This document shows positions 43,061 to 53,394 of a DNA stretch of 64,000 nt, in pieces. Source of the DNA: Strongylocentrotus purpuratus (lineage: Eukaryota > Echinodermata > Echinoidea > Camarodonta > Strongylocentrotidae); the NCBI RefSeq assembly GCF_000002235.5, contig NW_022145534.1:186001-250000 (forward strand), read 5' to 3'. Position numbers and translations under genes: made by a program. Numbering within the stretch: position 1 is the stretch's first letter; every line of letters starts with the position of its first letter. The notes under the pieces were generated by a model, which was given only the letters and a program-made list of their open reading frames with translations, was not told the DNA's origin and made no database searches.

Positions 43061-43074
43061 TATGGCGGAGGCAT

Positions 43075-43455
43075 CATTTTCGACTGCGCGTAGTCAAAAT
43101 TCCATCTAGTTTTTTTTAGAAATGCCAATGATGTACACTGCAATTTGTTATCATTCTTTCTTTTGACAGAGAGTTTAAATGTTATATTACCCATAGCAGG
43201 GCTCGACACTAACAGGTACCTTCAACACAGGGGTGCCCAAAATCTAGGTCATGACCCCAACATTTCAAACATTTTACATAGGGCTCATGCATTATAAAGA
43301 CTCTGGTTAAATCTGGATCCCCTTCGAATAATTTTTGTTGATCTTTCAGTATAAACCTCAAATTCTTTTTTTTAAAGTGTGTCCTGATGAAATATGCCAT
43401 GGGTAATGATTTTTCATTTGCACTTGTCTTTCTTACCCTGTCATATCTCTTACAG
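43075..43455. other. Unannotated spacer before the first recognisable vezatin exon
   Basis: This stretch has no satellite units. I searched it for a vezatin N-terminal exon on the plus strand and found no frame with both convincing splice sites and recognisable sequence. It ends in a pyrimidine-rich acceptor (TCATATCTCTTACAG). Confidence 0.5.
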
Positions 43456-43524
43456 ATTTGGACCACCAGAATTACCCATGGAAGTTTGTTTCCAGTCGAC
43501 AGAAAAGAGTTTTTAGCATACTTA
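43456..43524 (+). CDS. VEZT: Vezatin exon (first recognised), residues 1-23 of the visible part
   Basis: The exon follows the acceptor CTCTTACAG and ends at the strong donor TTA|GTAAGT. It is 69 bp in phase 0 and reads into the next exon without a stop; the other two frames fail at or after the junction. It is cytoplasmic sequence ahead of the first membrane segment and has no obvious motif, so it is the least certain exon of the set. Confidence 0.65.
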
Positions 43525-46500
43525 GTAAGTCTCTTTCAAAGTCACCTTTGATATTCATACTGCAAAAACATAATAAAAATATATAGAAGGAAATGAATAT
43601 ATATTATATAAGCAGTGGATTTGGAAAACTTTGACTATAAACAAATGTAAAACAAATGAAGAAAAACAAATATCAGAGATTACATTGACTATTTACATTG
43701 AAGCTAGATATCAAGAGGTAAGACTAAGATGATGATTCTTTTGTGATGTAGAGCTGTGTGAAGCATATTGTTAGTCATTTGAAAGAATATTGTTTCTCAA
43801 GAAATGTTTGCTATATCTCACTGTATCCTGCTTGTAGTAAGTCATAATTCAAATTTTCCAAAAAACAAAAACAAGTATCACTTGGATGATTAGATATCAG
43901 AGTGATGATGGTCTCTGTCCTGCGAATGTAGAAAAACAAGAATGTCCCATATATTTTGATCTACTTCAAAAGATTACGGCAATCAATGTGTAGGAATTGT
44001 ATTTATTATTATTGATTATAAGGTATATGCAGTATATGTATTAAATTCTGTATCATTGTGTTTTTGTTTTTTCTTACAGAATAACCATGGACTTCCCAAG
44101 TACTACACTCTTGCCTTGATAAGCAAGTGCGTAAATGAAGAAGATGCAACCGTATTGTCTACATTACTTGGTGTTTCAGAAACGACTTCCAAGTTATCTG
44201 GGACAAAGATTAGTCTCTGGTTATTCATGTAAGTATCCTATCCCTATGTAAACTGTATTATTGGCGGCTTAAAGCCGGAAGGGATTTAATTCTGTGTTAA
44301 AGTGTAGGAGTAAATGCACTTCTGGCTCCATACAGATGTAATGTATGAAGACCGCAGATATTTAATGTGTTATAAGAATATAACTTGAGCTATGTATAAA
44401 TGGCATATGCAGTGAAAAGCATTCTAATCATAATTATAATTTCCATCAAATTATCAGATTTTGATGCTTTTTAATTGTTTGATAGTGCATTGACATGTCC
44501 CTCCTCCCACCTTAGAATAGGTTAAGATTTAGTAAAACATTTTGTCATTACTTCTTGGGGAAAAGGCTGTTAATTGTGTGTATAAGTTGCACAAGCTTTG
44601 CTGGAAATGAAACAGTAGTGAACTTTAATTATCCTTTTGATGTTAACATCTGATATTTATGTTTTTGCATCCTATTCAGCCTTGGTCTTCTTATGTTCAG
44701 TCATATCATGCTCCTATGTGGTGTCTGTCATCCAACATTACTTTGGGATGCTGTGGACGCTTTCAACATTCCAAACATCCTCATGTACACTGTTGTCATG
44801 ACAACTTTGTTTCTCAGTCTGCTGTGGCAAGTGGGTGTCGTATGGCAGGTACAGAAATATTAATCGCTTGAGTGTGAACTTCACAAAATAATTTGTGTAT
44901 TTCATAAACACTCTGATGCCATAAATTTGAAATCTACGGGTTGGAAAGAAAAAAAGTACATGTCACTTCCAGGAATTGTTTAGACATGATGTATTAAAGG
45001 AGATGTCATTTGATGGAATTCTCATTTGTTAAAGATTGTATCATGGAATTAACATGAAACATTAAGTTTATAATCCATCAATCATATCGTCACTAAAAAT
45101 AGGTATTGCATGAAGTTTTCACTGTTTTGACCATTTTTAGTGTTCAAAGTGTTTAAAGTTTTTTAAGGATTTTATTTTTGAACTAGAAAGACGTGTTTCC
45201 ACAACATGAGTAATGAAATAATTTGCTCCCCCCCCCCCCTTCGTTTAAAATGAATTTGAATTTAAGGAAAATTATTGTTTGTACTGTAGTAGAAATATTT
45301 GACCTTATTAGAGTAACTTTTTCAAAGCTGATGTGGTCCAAACTTTTGTAATCATTAGGTTGCAATTTTTATGCCTGTTTTCAGCATCACTTTCTGTGTT
45401 TTATCTCAATAAGTATTTCAGGTTGTGGAGGGAAAATCGTCATCAGGAGCAGAGTGTGTCTCAGTTTTTATCCGTCCATAAGTCTTTTGGTAATCTCCTG
45501 AAGAAGTCTGTGCTCTATGTTCAAGAAGTGGAAGTCATTTTAAGAGGTTATACAATGTAAGTATCACAAGAGAATCAGTGATCAGTGTACTATCTTTATC
45601 TATAGACCCTATTCTCACTCAAAGCCTGATAAATCTTACAAAATAAGTGATTCTCACCTACGTGTACTGGGTATTTTTAATACGAATGTCATTGTCAATC
45701 AAAGAAAGTCAGAAAATGATAAAAAACTACCTCAGACATGTCAGCTCAGTGTAAACATTAGTAAACACTTCTGCAATAAAAATATCTATTCATGAGCACA
45801 AACATAATGTACTTTTTTAGTAGATATTGAATTAAGTTACCATATTTGGGATTGTAGTTCTCTGTATCTAAGATTATTTTTTTAAAAACAATATTAAAGC
45901 TAAAGACCAGTTATGGTCATGCCATTGCATTGTGAAAGAAACATTGTGAAATCGATCAGAAAAGGTTGATCATCTAGCATAGATGTACTGCAAGGTTCTG
46001 GAATCATCAAAATGATAAGAAATTTGGCCAAGTCTTCATAAAGTTAGAATCAATGTACACAGAAAGATGTATATGGGACTACACACACGTGCATGACACG
46101 TGCATTTGTATCCCTCAACAGGCGAGAGATACACTAATTTACCAAATATATCAATTAGTAGGCGGTTTCCAGTCAACATTTTTATCATCGTGTATTAGTC
46201 AAAACATATTCTTTCACATGATTGGTAATAAGAGCTTGCATTTCATTTTTTGAAATTGGGGCATTTCCAATACTGGTCTTTGCCTTTAATCTCATTTTAA
46301 TGACATGTTTAACAGTGTAAAATATACTGTATAGTGTATGTTTGTAATTCATTGGGAAATTTAAAAAAATGTGCTCCTCTCCTAATTTAGGATGACACCA
46401 TTCACCCCCATATCTCACCTGGAGAGGGGTAGCCAAACACAACTTCAATGCCCTGCCCTTAGACAGGCTATCTTCCAGGCTGCAAGAAACCAATTTATGT

Positions 46501-49500
46501 CTCTGAGGCAAGCCATGCTGTCAACCATAGCTGATAGTCCACTAAGAGATGAAGAACAGAGAGACTTAGAAGACGTCTATCTCGCTACCACGGATCTACA
46601 ACACTTGGCTGGGGAACTATCAATTTTAACTGATGTAAGAAACAATCAAAGCCTTTCTCGAGTTTAGATAATACGACTAGAGTTTGAGAGGAACTGGCCT
46701 AAAGTAATTCTGAAGTTTTGATTAGGCAGTAGATTGGTTAAAACTTGCCGAAAATCAAATTCACACATTCAAGCACAACACACATGTGCACATGTGGGAC
46801 TGAGTATTCTATTGCTTGAGTCTTGGTTGGGACAACTGGGTTACTTAATTTCCTTATCTGTCCTTGCTCATTACCCAGCGGTTATTCAAGTAATACTGTG
46901 TATGGTATCTATTTGTAGTCTTAAAGATCAACGTGTGTTTGGTTTGAGTTTGTTAACTTTCCAGTTATTTCTAAAACTAAAGCTTCTGAGTATTTTTATG
47001 TAGTTTATGTTGCCTGAATTTTAAGGGATCCGGTAACTTTGTCTCAGATTCTGAAACAAAATCCTGGGTTAAGCTCATGCTGCAATGATAATTATAAACC
47101 TTTAGGTCAGTCAGGAACCCCATGACTTTTACAACCCGATCGCATGTCTGATTATCAAGATATTTATGATTGGAAATTGAAACAAAATTTTGCGGTTTCC
47201 TATAGACCGTTTTCATAACACTATGGTCTGTTGGGGAAAACAAGTATGGTAAAACCGGTCACTCGAAGATTTTTACTCTTTTGAGGCACTTTTTGATCAT
47301 TTTGAAGTGCAATTTTTTTAATGGCTTAAATATTACACCATATCACAGACACTTATAACATGTAGGGCCGTGCATCTCAGATTTAACATTGTAAAACGAT
47401 GCCTTTAACAACCTTCAAATATTCAGGTTTTTATTTTAAGAGAGTTGAGAATTTTTATGTATTCTTAATGAAAAAATTATTTATTCTTAGATGTTCACCT
47501 CAAATGTGTTCAGTGATGGAACATTTACAATCAAGTCACGTGTATAACCTATAATCTACCATTCATTTCTTGCTCTTTTCAGGACTCTACAGGACCATAC
47601 CCCACCTCTTATTTGAAGGTAAATATCATTAGTCTGAAATATTTTCATTACATGTGTACGAGTGTAGAGTAGAGTTCTTTTGAAATGTGCCATCTTTTTT
47701 ATGTATACTTGTAGTTTGTAATGAGTAGATATCACATCTTTGTTGTATTAGTAGAATACAATTATAGATACAAAACAATGAAGCAAACATATTAGAAGGA
47801 AAAAAATTGATCTTGCAGCAAAATTTAAAAAATCATTGATTCTGCTCATAATTACCATGTACAAAACGATACATCAAGAAATAATTTTACTATATATCTG
47901 ACCAAATTGTTGATATTCAAGAAAGTTCCTTGCAAATTCAATGTGAATTAATAGGTTGACAATAATCTATATTTCTGTCTGTTTTTCTTGTAGGCTATAT
48001 CTAACTTATACAGTGATCAGTTATCTGAGTTTATCAGAAGACATCTCCTGTGTCTAAAGTCTGATCTATTAGCTGATTCTGCAGGTATGTCCACACAATT
48101 TTTTTGTTTTTTTTGTAGTGGAGTTGTTTATTTGAATGCCATGGTTATCATTTTGAAAGACAAGAACTTTTTCCAGAAAGAAAAAAGAGTTCTCCAGATG
48201 TACCTTGTTACACGATATAGACGTGTGAAATAGATATTCAGTTCATAAGGATGGTCTGGAAACTTTACTTATGTTTTCAAAAAGTATTTCAAATAGTGCT
48301 ATGCCATGAACTGTAGATGAAGTAGTAACAACTTCTGATTTTTGTGTGTGTGTGAAATTAGAATCAGAATATATTGAACTTTTAAGGGCCTGAGTCAAGA
48401 GCCGTATGTATCTGAGAGAAGTTGGTATTAAGTATGTCTAACTTCAGACTCAAGATATATGATATCAAAAGATAGATATAGCACAAGTGAGTGTGGTTTG
48501 AACACAGCTACCGTAAATCTCTGTGTATAAGACGCACCTGTGTATAAGACGCACCCCCTGTAGATACTAATTTTGGCAGCAAGCCAGGTCCGTGTTAAAA
48601 AACCCACGCGGGAAGGACTTTCATTCAACTGCGAGGTGCAGTTGAATGTGTAAGATCATTAGTGTAAATTAAAAAACAGTAGAGGACCTAGGATAGAACC
48701 TTGTGGTAAGCCGTGTGTAATAGAAGAAAAATTGGAGGAATTATTGTTATTATAAACTACCGGTACATATTGAGATCTATCAGAAAGATTTCTTTCAAAC
48801 CAAGATGACAGAAAAATTTGAGTGTTGTTCTAGTTTCCGAGTGGTGAGTCAACACACCAATTACTGAGCTTTTTTTTTGTACCTGTGTATAAGACGCACC
48901 CCCAGACTTCGAATTTTTTTTGGTGGCAAAACAGTGCGTCTTATACACAAAGATTTATGGTAACTCTTGTCATTCTTTGCATTGCCCATAGATGCAACCT
49001 CAAGCTCGCATTCACTACTTGACGCTAAGAGGAGGTTAGCTGAGCAAGATCTGACCACCCTGAAGAGCTCGTACAAGCTTCATCAGCCAATGACACCACT
49101 CCAATCGGACGTTGATCCCGAGGTCAAGATGCGTGGGACGGAAGAGATTTGGGGGCCCTCCGATGTCCTTCCTTCTGCAACTCGAGCTCTGAGATTGCAT
49201 CTAGATGTCACTATGAAAAGGTAGAAGGTTGATGACTGTTTTTCTTTTAATAATAATAATAATAATAAAAATGTAACTTATAGGGCACTTACCACCGAAG
49301 TCTGTAAGTGCTTTTGCATAGGCTGATCAGGTGTCCATCACATTGATGACGATGATAATCTTTTTATGTACTTGACAGCTGAGAAAGCGAGAAAGCAAGT
49401 AAATATAGGCTTTCAGATCAAACTTGATCAAAGTCTGATTTGAAAGGGCACAAGTGCATCAACTTGTTTTTGAACCTGTGACCTTCCCCTACTAGACTTC

Positions 49501-52500
49501 TGCTCTCCCACTGAACCATCATGCCCCTACATAATGTATAAAGTGAGGTATTTCAGTATTTGATGTAGTGATAGAAATAGGCAACTATGATATGTTATCT
49601 CTCTCTCTCTCTGTAGATGTTGATTGTAATCAAATGATACATGAAAATATATCATATCTTATATCTATAAGAAAGTACATTCTTGTAGATTCCTTTTAAT
49701 AGAGGTAGTTAGTGTCATTAAAAACAATTGCTCAGTGTGAAAACAGAATTCCAGATAAGAAAGAAATATTCTGTACCACTTTAGACCCTTCAGCTTAAAC
49801 CAAACATAATTGCAATATGAGCTCAATAAACATGCACTTTGTTAACCTTCCAGTGCAATGCAGTTAGAAATGGGAACACGTAAGGAGGATGGCAAGTCCG
49901 ACCTGGGAGACTCAGAGATACATGATCTTGAAGAGTTGCTCTCAGAGGTCAAAGGTCATTTGGAGGCATGCCAAACTTGTGTACATGAAGCCGAGACAGC
50001 CCTTGCCAAACTAACAGGTCGAGTGGAACCAGCAAAGCTGAAAGAACCTGGTAAGATTTGATCGCTCACTTTTATGAAAATAAATAAAATACTACACATA
50101 TATGAGAGTGTCTTATATGGTCGCTAGATGGGGCCCATGTATTGTAATAATGAAATATAGATAAAGTGGCAGATATGCTTATGCAATATGGTCTTTTCCT
50201 TTTTGAAGAAAAATAATATGATGGAATATTTGGAGAAGTTTTGTTCTCTATTGCTAACTTTCAAAATGCATTCAGGAAAACAAACTATATCTCTTAGCTC
50301 TATGAATGTTACAGCACACAGCCCTCCCTCAAAATTTACTACATACCTGGTAAATAGAAATCAGTAGAAAGGGGGAAAATATGAAATTCTCGTATATGCC
50401 ATGCAATTTCCTTTTGTTGTGATAGAATAATTTTAAAAAGTATTGATGTTTCCCTTCATTGTGTAATTATTATACAAAATAAGCTGTTTTTAGAATGTGC
50501 ATTACAGTAATCTGTATCAATTTCAAAAGTTATGTGGTATTATGTATTTTAACATTTAGATGCAGTTTTCTCACCATTCTTCCTTCTATCTCTCTTCACT
50601 TTCTCCTCTTCCTTCCATTGTTTGCCCATCTCTCTTTATCCCTGTCTTCTTCTTGGCTTGATCTCTTCAGTAATGAGCAAGACAGAGACTGGGCAATTGA
50701 AAGCTGACATACCAACACCCCAGCATCTAGACTTCATATCGCCCAAGGACTCAGATATTGACTTCATTGAAGAGGAGGTGAGCATGACCTTTGTCCCTTT
50801 TGTAATTACCGGTAATTACTGCTCAATCAGTACTTCACCATGGTTACAGCTATACATAACATCTCTTATAAGTATACTCTGCTTCTCCTTTCCTATTACA
50901 GTTAGCTTGACAACTTGATTGAACACAGTCCTAATGATAGAGATCTAATGAAAAGCAAATCAGTTTAATACACAAAACTTTCTGTTGATGGTGCATTGTT
51001 CCGTAGACTGGTTTATTTATGTCTAAGTAGATATTACCGGTAGTAAAAAATGACTTGAGTGCTGTCCGTATATCTTTATCTAAATAGCTTTATTTTTGTA
51101 TCAATTCCAAATTTTTCTCCATCTCTTTCCTTGCATCTACCTACATCTGCCTACACTTATTTCCCAACTAATTTGTTTCTTGTACTCTGCCTTTTCTTCA
51201 TTTTGACATTCCTTCTTCTCTCCTCCTCATCACCTATATATCTGCAGGTGTTTGAGGCTTACATTGATCCAGAGAAAGATGATAACATACCAGATTACAG
51301 CATGGAGGATTTGATTGAAGAAAGGGTAAGCTAATGATGTGTATGATCCAAATAATATATATTATTAAAGTTGAATGAATCATTTATTATGTCATTATAC
51401 TGTCCCTTGAAAATATATATTGCATGTAAATTCAACCATTGAAATGTATCAGTTTTTGTTACAAAACAGAGGAGAACAACTCCAATTAAATTGTTTCTTT
51501 TCCCCAGTGAATTGTCATGGCAAAGATTTAGAAACAATATTCCCCATGTACACAAATCATAAGTTCAAATTCAGGGTGTTGTTTACACTGTAAAACAACA
51601 GGGGAAGACCCTGGTTGAGTGGTCCACATGCATATCCCTTGTCAGTTATACTGGGAGGAAAGACCCGAGTGTCACACTGGTTCAGTTCACTTTTCCACCT
51701 CCCAGACACAATTGATGTCAAAATTCAATAACATTAAAGATGTAACACATCTCTTGTTTCATTCAACTCTCTTTATTTTTGTCTTCTTCCAGAGAAAGAA
51801 GAAGCAAGATTCTGAAGATGCTAAACACATGCTGATGGAACTCAACTCGGTGCTGACCAAAAGAGAAGGAGAAAAAGAGAAGATGAGAAGGGAGAGGAGA
51901 AGAATGAAGGATGGAGGTGATTTAGTCAAAGAAACAGAAACACTCGGTGAACTGAATGAAGGAGCGGTAGATAGTACGAATGACGACAGGACAATTGGAG
52001 ATAGAAAGACAAACATCCCTGTTACTTGCAATGGTTCGTTGAGTGAGTTAGAGAGCGGAAATACCTCTACACTGTGTGACAGTTTAACTGATTTAGACCA
52101 TGATCAGACATTATCCCAGAAATGTCATGAACACCATGATAGGCATATAGGGAAAGTCAACCCTCAACAACTATCACATGATATCAATTGTACCGAGGAC
52201 TCCTCATCTGAAACAAAATTACTAGAAGTCGCCGACAATGGGGACGATGAAAAATATGATGACCAAAAGAGTGATGACCGAGTTCTTCGCCATCAAATGT
52301 CATTGAATGGTTGCCAGGATGTTAGTTCTTCAGGAAGCGGTGAAGGATATGATGCCTCAGGTATTGGAAGGAGTACAGAGACAATGATAAGAAGGCCAGT
52401 TCCGAAGCCAAGAAAAAACATAGGCAAAAGACTCAATCCTTCAAGCGATGGAAACGTGGCACCTCTTGGATCGGACTCCATTGCAGCTTCCCATGAAAGT

Positions 52501-52722
52501 GGCCAAGCTTCTCTTGTAAGGTCTGACCAGGACTATTGTGATCCTGAAGAGAAGAAGAGTTTGGACTCTGAAGGACATGGTTCAGAGAGTGGAGATAGAG
52601 AGGGGGTGTGTCAGTGGAGACAACAGCCCATGGATATACCGTTCATGCAAGGGTTAGCAGCAGAAGCTGTCAGGATATCAAGAGAAAGGCAATCACTGGC
52701 TGAAGATACGTTCGGAGACTGA
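43456..52722 (+). CDS. VEZT: Vezatin (adherens junction transmembrane protein), 12 exons, 5' end missing
   Basis: Vezatin is a membrane protein of the cadherin-catenin adherens junction and binds myosin VIIA. Joining exons 43456-43524, 44080-44228, 44680-44848, 45414-45556, 46391-46634, 47583-47618, 47994-48084, 48992-49220, 49854-50050, 50671-50777, 51248-51325 and 51793-52722 gives one open frame of 813 residues plus stop, with no internal stop at any junction. Two hydrophobic segments lie at residues about 67-88 and 107-128. The following LWR, LLKKSVLYVQEVEVILRGYT and ALRQAIFQAARNQF match the vertebrate vezatin block LWR...LVRKALRLIQETEVISRGFT. FEAYID, LMELNSVL and GLAAEA...TFG near the C-terminus match EAYVD, LQELKSVL and GLAAEV...TFG. 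Human vezatin is about 779 residues, with more sequence ahead of its membrane segments than the 66 residues here, so one or more N-terminal exons lie upstream, possibly beyond the satellite. Identification is from remembered family sequence. Confidence 0.9.
44080..44228 (+). CDS. VEZT: Vezatin exon, start of first membrane segment
   Basis: Acceptor TTTTTTCTTACAG and donor TTCAT|GTAAGT enclose 149 bp encoding residues 24-72 and two bases of codon 73. The end (ISLWLF) begins the first hydrophobic segment. Confidence 0.85.
44680..44848 (+). CDS. VEZT: Vezatin exon, both membrane segments
   Basis: The acceptor is TCCTATTCAG. The exon encodes LGLLMFSHIMLLCGV, a short loop (CHPTLLWDAVDAF), and the second hydrophobic run (YTVVMTTLFLSLLWQVGVV). 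The donor used here is CAG|GTACAG after 44848, phase 0. An alternative weak donor after 44834 would fit the alternative start of the next exon; see findings. Confidence 0.8.
45414..45556 (+). CDS. VEZT: Vezatin exon, post-membrane conserved block
   Basis: It encodes YFRLWRENRHQ and LLKKSVLYVQEVEVILRGYT, the strongest match to vertebrate vezatin. The donor is ACAAT|GTAAGT (phase 2). The start shown uses the acceptor CAATAAG to keep phase 0 with the previous donor. A better-looking acceptor (CTGTTTTCAG) lies at 45384 but requires the alternative upstream donor. Confidence 0.8.
46391..46634 (+). CDS. VEZT: Vezatin exon, residues 177-258
   Basis: Acceptor CTCCTAATTTAG, donor ACTGAT|GTAAGA, 244 bp. 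ALRQAIFQAARNQFMSLRQA corresponds to the vertebrate segment GLRKAVYRTLRANFQAARLA, and an acidic helix-rich stretch follows (DEEQRDLEDVYLATTDLQHL). Confidence 0.9.
47583..47618 (+). CDS. VEZT: Vezatin 36 bp micro-exon
   Basis: Acceptor TGCTCTTTTCAG and donor TTGAAG|GTAAAT enclose twelve codons (DSTGPYPTSYLK) in phase 0. It sits where the vertebrate protein has a variable stretch before the SSEFFRRLALL-like segment. It keeps frame whether included or skipped. Confidence 0.65.
47994..48084 (+). CDS. VEZT: Vezatin exon, residues 271-301
   Basis: Acceptor TTTTTCTTGTAG, donor TCTGCAG|GTATGT, 91 bp, ending in phase 1. NLYSDQLSEFIRRHLLCL corresponds to vertebrate LWVAQSSEFFRRLALLL. Confidence 0.85.
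48509..48962. mobile_element. MITE with TA-flanked inverted ends in a vezatin intron
   Basis: The ends are near-identical inverted copies: CCGTAAATCTCTGTGTATAA (48511-48530), then GACGCAC, against the complement of CTTATACACAAAGATTTATGG (48940-48960). Each is bordered by TA. GTGTATAAGACGCAC occurs four times (about 48522, 48541 and 48886 on plus, 48936 on minus). No transposase frame is present. The right end lies 29 bases before the acceptor of the exon at 48992. Confidence 0.7.
48637..48850 (-). mobile_element. LINE reverse-transcriptase fragment (CR1/Jockey-type)
   Basis: Read on the minus strand, this segment encodes LSSWFERNLSDRSQYV and then ITHGLPQGSILGPLLF, the non-LTR reverse-transcriptase motif (G-PQGSxLGPLLF). 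The next segment, LIYTNDL, is in another frame after a one-base shift in the T-run, so the copy is dead. It is only about 70 codons of a domain that normally spans more than 200, and it lies between the two ends of the MITE. An inverted pair, CATTCAACTGC/GCAGTTGAATG (48622-48648), sits at its lower boundary. Confidence 0.7.
48992..49220 (+). CDS. VEZT: Vezatin exon, residues 301-377
   Basis: Acceptor GCATTGCCCATAG, donor AAAAG|GTAGAA, 229 bp. LTTLKSSYKLH and ATRALRLHL match the vertebrate LEELKRSYEFY and AVRSLQLHL. The acceptor lies only 29 bases downstream of the end of a MITE. Confidence 0.85.
49249..49530 (-). mobile_element. tRNA-derived SINE with (ATT)n tail
   Basis: On the minus strand the head reads GGGGCATGATGGTTCAGTGG and then GAGAGC, with an A-box-like TGGTTCAGTGG (complement of 49508-49518) and a B-box-like GGTTCAA (complement of 49470-49476). 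This is the spacing of a tRNA-related pol III promoter. The body runs to the tail, an (ATT)n microsatellite at 49249-49268. It lies in the vezatin intron between exons 48992-49220 and 49854-50050, antisense to the gene. Confidence 0.65.
49854..50050 (+). CDS. VEZT: Vezatin exon, residues 377-443
   Basis: Acceptor TTAACCTTCCAG, donor CCTG|GTAAGA, 197 bp, ending in phase 1. It encodes a charged helical region (HDLEELLSEVKGHLEACQ) corresponding to the coiled segment of vezatin. Confidence 0.85.
50671..50777 (+). CDS. VEZT: Vezatin exon, residues 443-478
   Basis: A long pyrimidine-rich tract (about 50565-50670) precedes the acceptor ATCTCTTCAG. The donor is GAGGAG|GTGAGC. It encodes an acidic linker ending in DSDIDFIEEE, phase 0. 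Confidence 0.8.
51248..51325 (+). CDS. VEZT: Vezatin exon, residues 479-504
   Basis: Acceptor ATATCTGCAG, donor AAAGG|GTAAGC, 78 bp in phase 0. VFEAYIDPEKDD matches the vertebrate LEAYVDD motif. Confidence 0.85.
51793..52722 (+). CDS. VEZT: Vezatin terminal exon, residues 505-813
   Basis: Acceptor GTCTTCTTCCAG, stop TGA at 52720-52722. It begins with a basic helix (RKKKQDSEDAKHMLMELNSV, then REGEKEKMRRERRR) matching the vertebrate KREHEESKRVLQELKSVL segment. A long, low-complexity acidic and serine-rich linker follows, with a proline-basic patch (RRPVPKPRK). It ends with a conserved C-terminal motif, FMQGLAAEAVRI...EDTFGD. The linker makes this protein longer than the human one. Confidence 0.9.
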   Translation, partial: RKKKQDSEDAKHMLMELNSVLTKREGEKEKMRRERRRMKDGGDLVKETETLGELNEGAVDSTNDDRTIGDRKTNIPVTCNGSLSELESGNTSTLCDSLTDLDHDQTLSQKCHEHHDRHIGKVNPQQLSHDINCTEDSSSETKLLEVADNGDDEKYDDQKSDDRVLRHQMSLNGCQDVSSSGSGEGYDASGIGRSTETMIRRPVPKPRKNIGKRLNPSSDGNVAPLGSDSIAASHESGQASLVRSDQDYCDPEEKKSLDSEGHGSESGDREGVCQWRQQPMDIPFMQGLAAEAVRISRERQSLAEDTFGD

Positions 52723-53360
52723 ACGTTCTGGCATCTTGACGTCGATAATCATTGACTTGATTTCTTTATTCAATCAATAAGTTATCTATCGGTTAAATCT
52801 GTTTGCTTATTTTCGGACACATCTTCCATTTCCTGATGATCTTGGTTCAACGTGATGCGATGTGACGTTACATCACCACCTCGTCTCTCAATGCTTTATA
52901 AGATGAATACACTCGGGATCCCCCAAAACTTAATTTCATTTTGACAATTTCTATAAGTTATTATATATTAAAGCCCCCATTCAAACTCAAAGTTTTAAAA
53001 CTTGTAATTGGATTTTGTTTACGTCATATAGCATAGATTTTACCCCTCCCTAATTCACCCCACCCCCTTTCTCTTTATCTATCTCTCTCTCTTGATCTTT
53101 TGAATGGTCTGTGTTTTAGACCAGAGAACTTTTAAAGAGCTAAATTACTTTAATTTTTTTTAGAGTATGTGCAGCTCACCAAGTCTTTGGGGGATGTAGG
53201 TCCTATCATGAAGTGGTAATGAAAATGACAGATATAAAAAGTATTCAATGTAGATGGTAATGAGTAATATTTATGTTTCCTGCATTTTCTTGCCATTTTG
53301 CATATTGTCTGTGAGAGTAATATTGGTGTCCGCACCTGAAATAAAAACTTTTAATGTATT
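52723..53360 (+). other. Vezatin 3' UTR with probable poly(A) signal
   Basis: The sequence after the stop codon is AT-rich and non-coding. A canonical AATAAA occurs at 53340-53345, and the next repeat begins at 53395. Earlier ATATTAAA-like hexamers near 52965 could also serve. The exact cleavage site is not visible. Confidence 0.5.
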
Positions 53361-53394
53361 CAAGAGAATATTGAGATATATTGCTTTCTTGATT

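Larger units (their letters stand above)
42054..43074. mobile_element. Non-autonomous TIR element with internal 157 bp tandem repeats
   Basis: The ends are inverted copies of ATGCCTCCGCCA (42054-42065) and TGGCGGAGGCAT (43063-43074). The left end also contains a hairpin, GCCTCCG...CGGAGGC, followed by a short tetramer-like array of GTCCGTAC and GTCCGTCC (about 42101-42140). The body is seven copies of a unit that begins near ATCTCAAGAACCA. No transposase reading frame is present, so it is non-autonomous. I know similar CCTCCGCCACCGAAG...GTCCGTCCGTCC sequences as interspersed repeats in marine invertebrates, but I cannot name a family. The left flank is satellite; the right flank is not. Confidence 0.75.

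Noticed and set aside
43171-43222. Possible small vezatin exon after TTTTGACAG
   Set aside because: One frame is open (SLNVILPIAGLDTN), but the donor is poor and there is no resemblance to vezatin. The sequence looks like part of a dispersed repeat.
43209-43466. Minus-strand frame opposite the first vezatin exon
   Set aside because: It is the shadow of intron and exon sequence and matches no family.
46734-47243. Frames on both strands in the intron after exon 46391-46634
   Set aside because: Flanked by a clear donor and the next acceptor of vezatin; no domain or splice support for a nested gene.
48637-48850. LTR-retroelement reading of the reverse-transcriptase fragment
   Set aside because: The motif and its order (SQYV, GLPQGSILGPLLF, then LIYTNDL) are those of non-LTR LINEs, and no terminal repeats, capsid or protease sequence is nearby.
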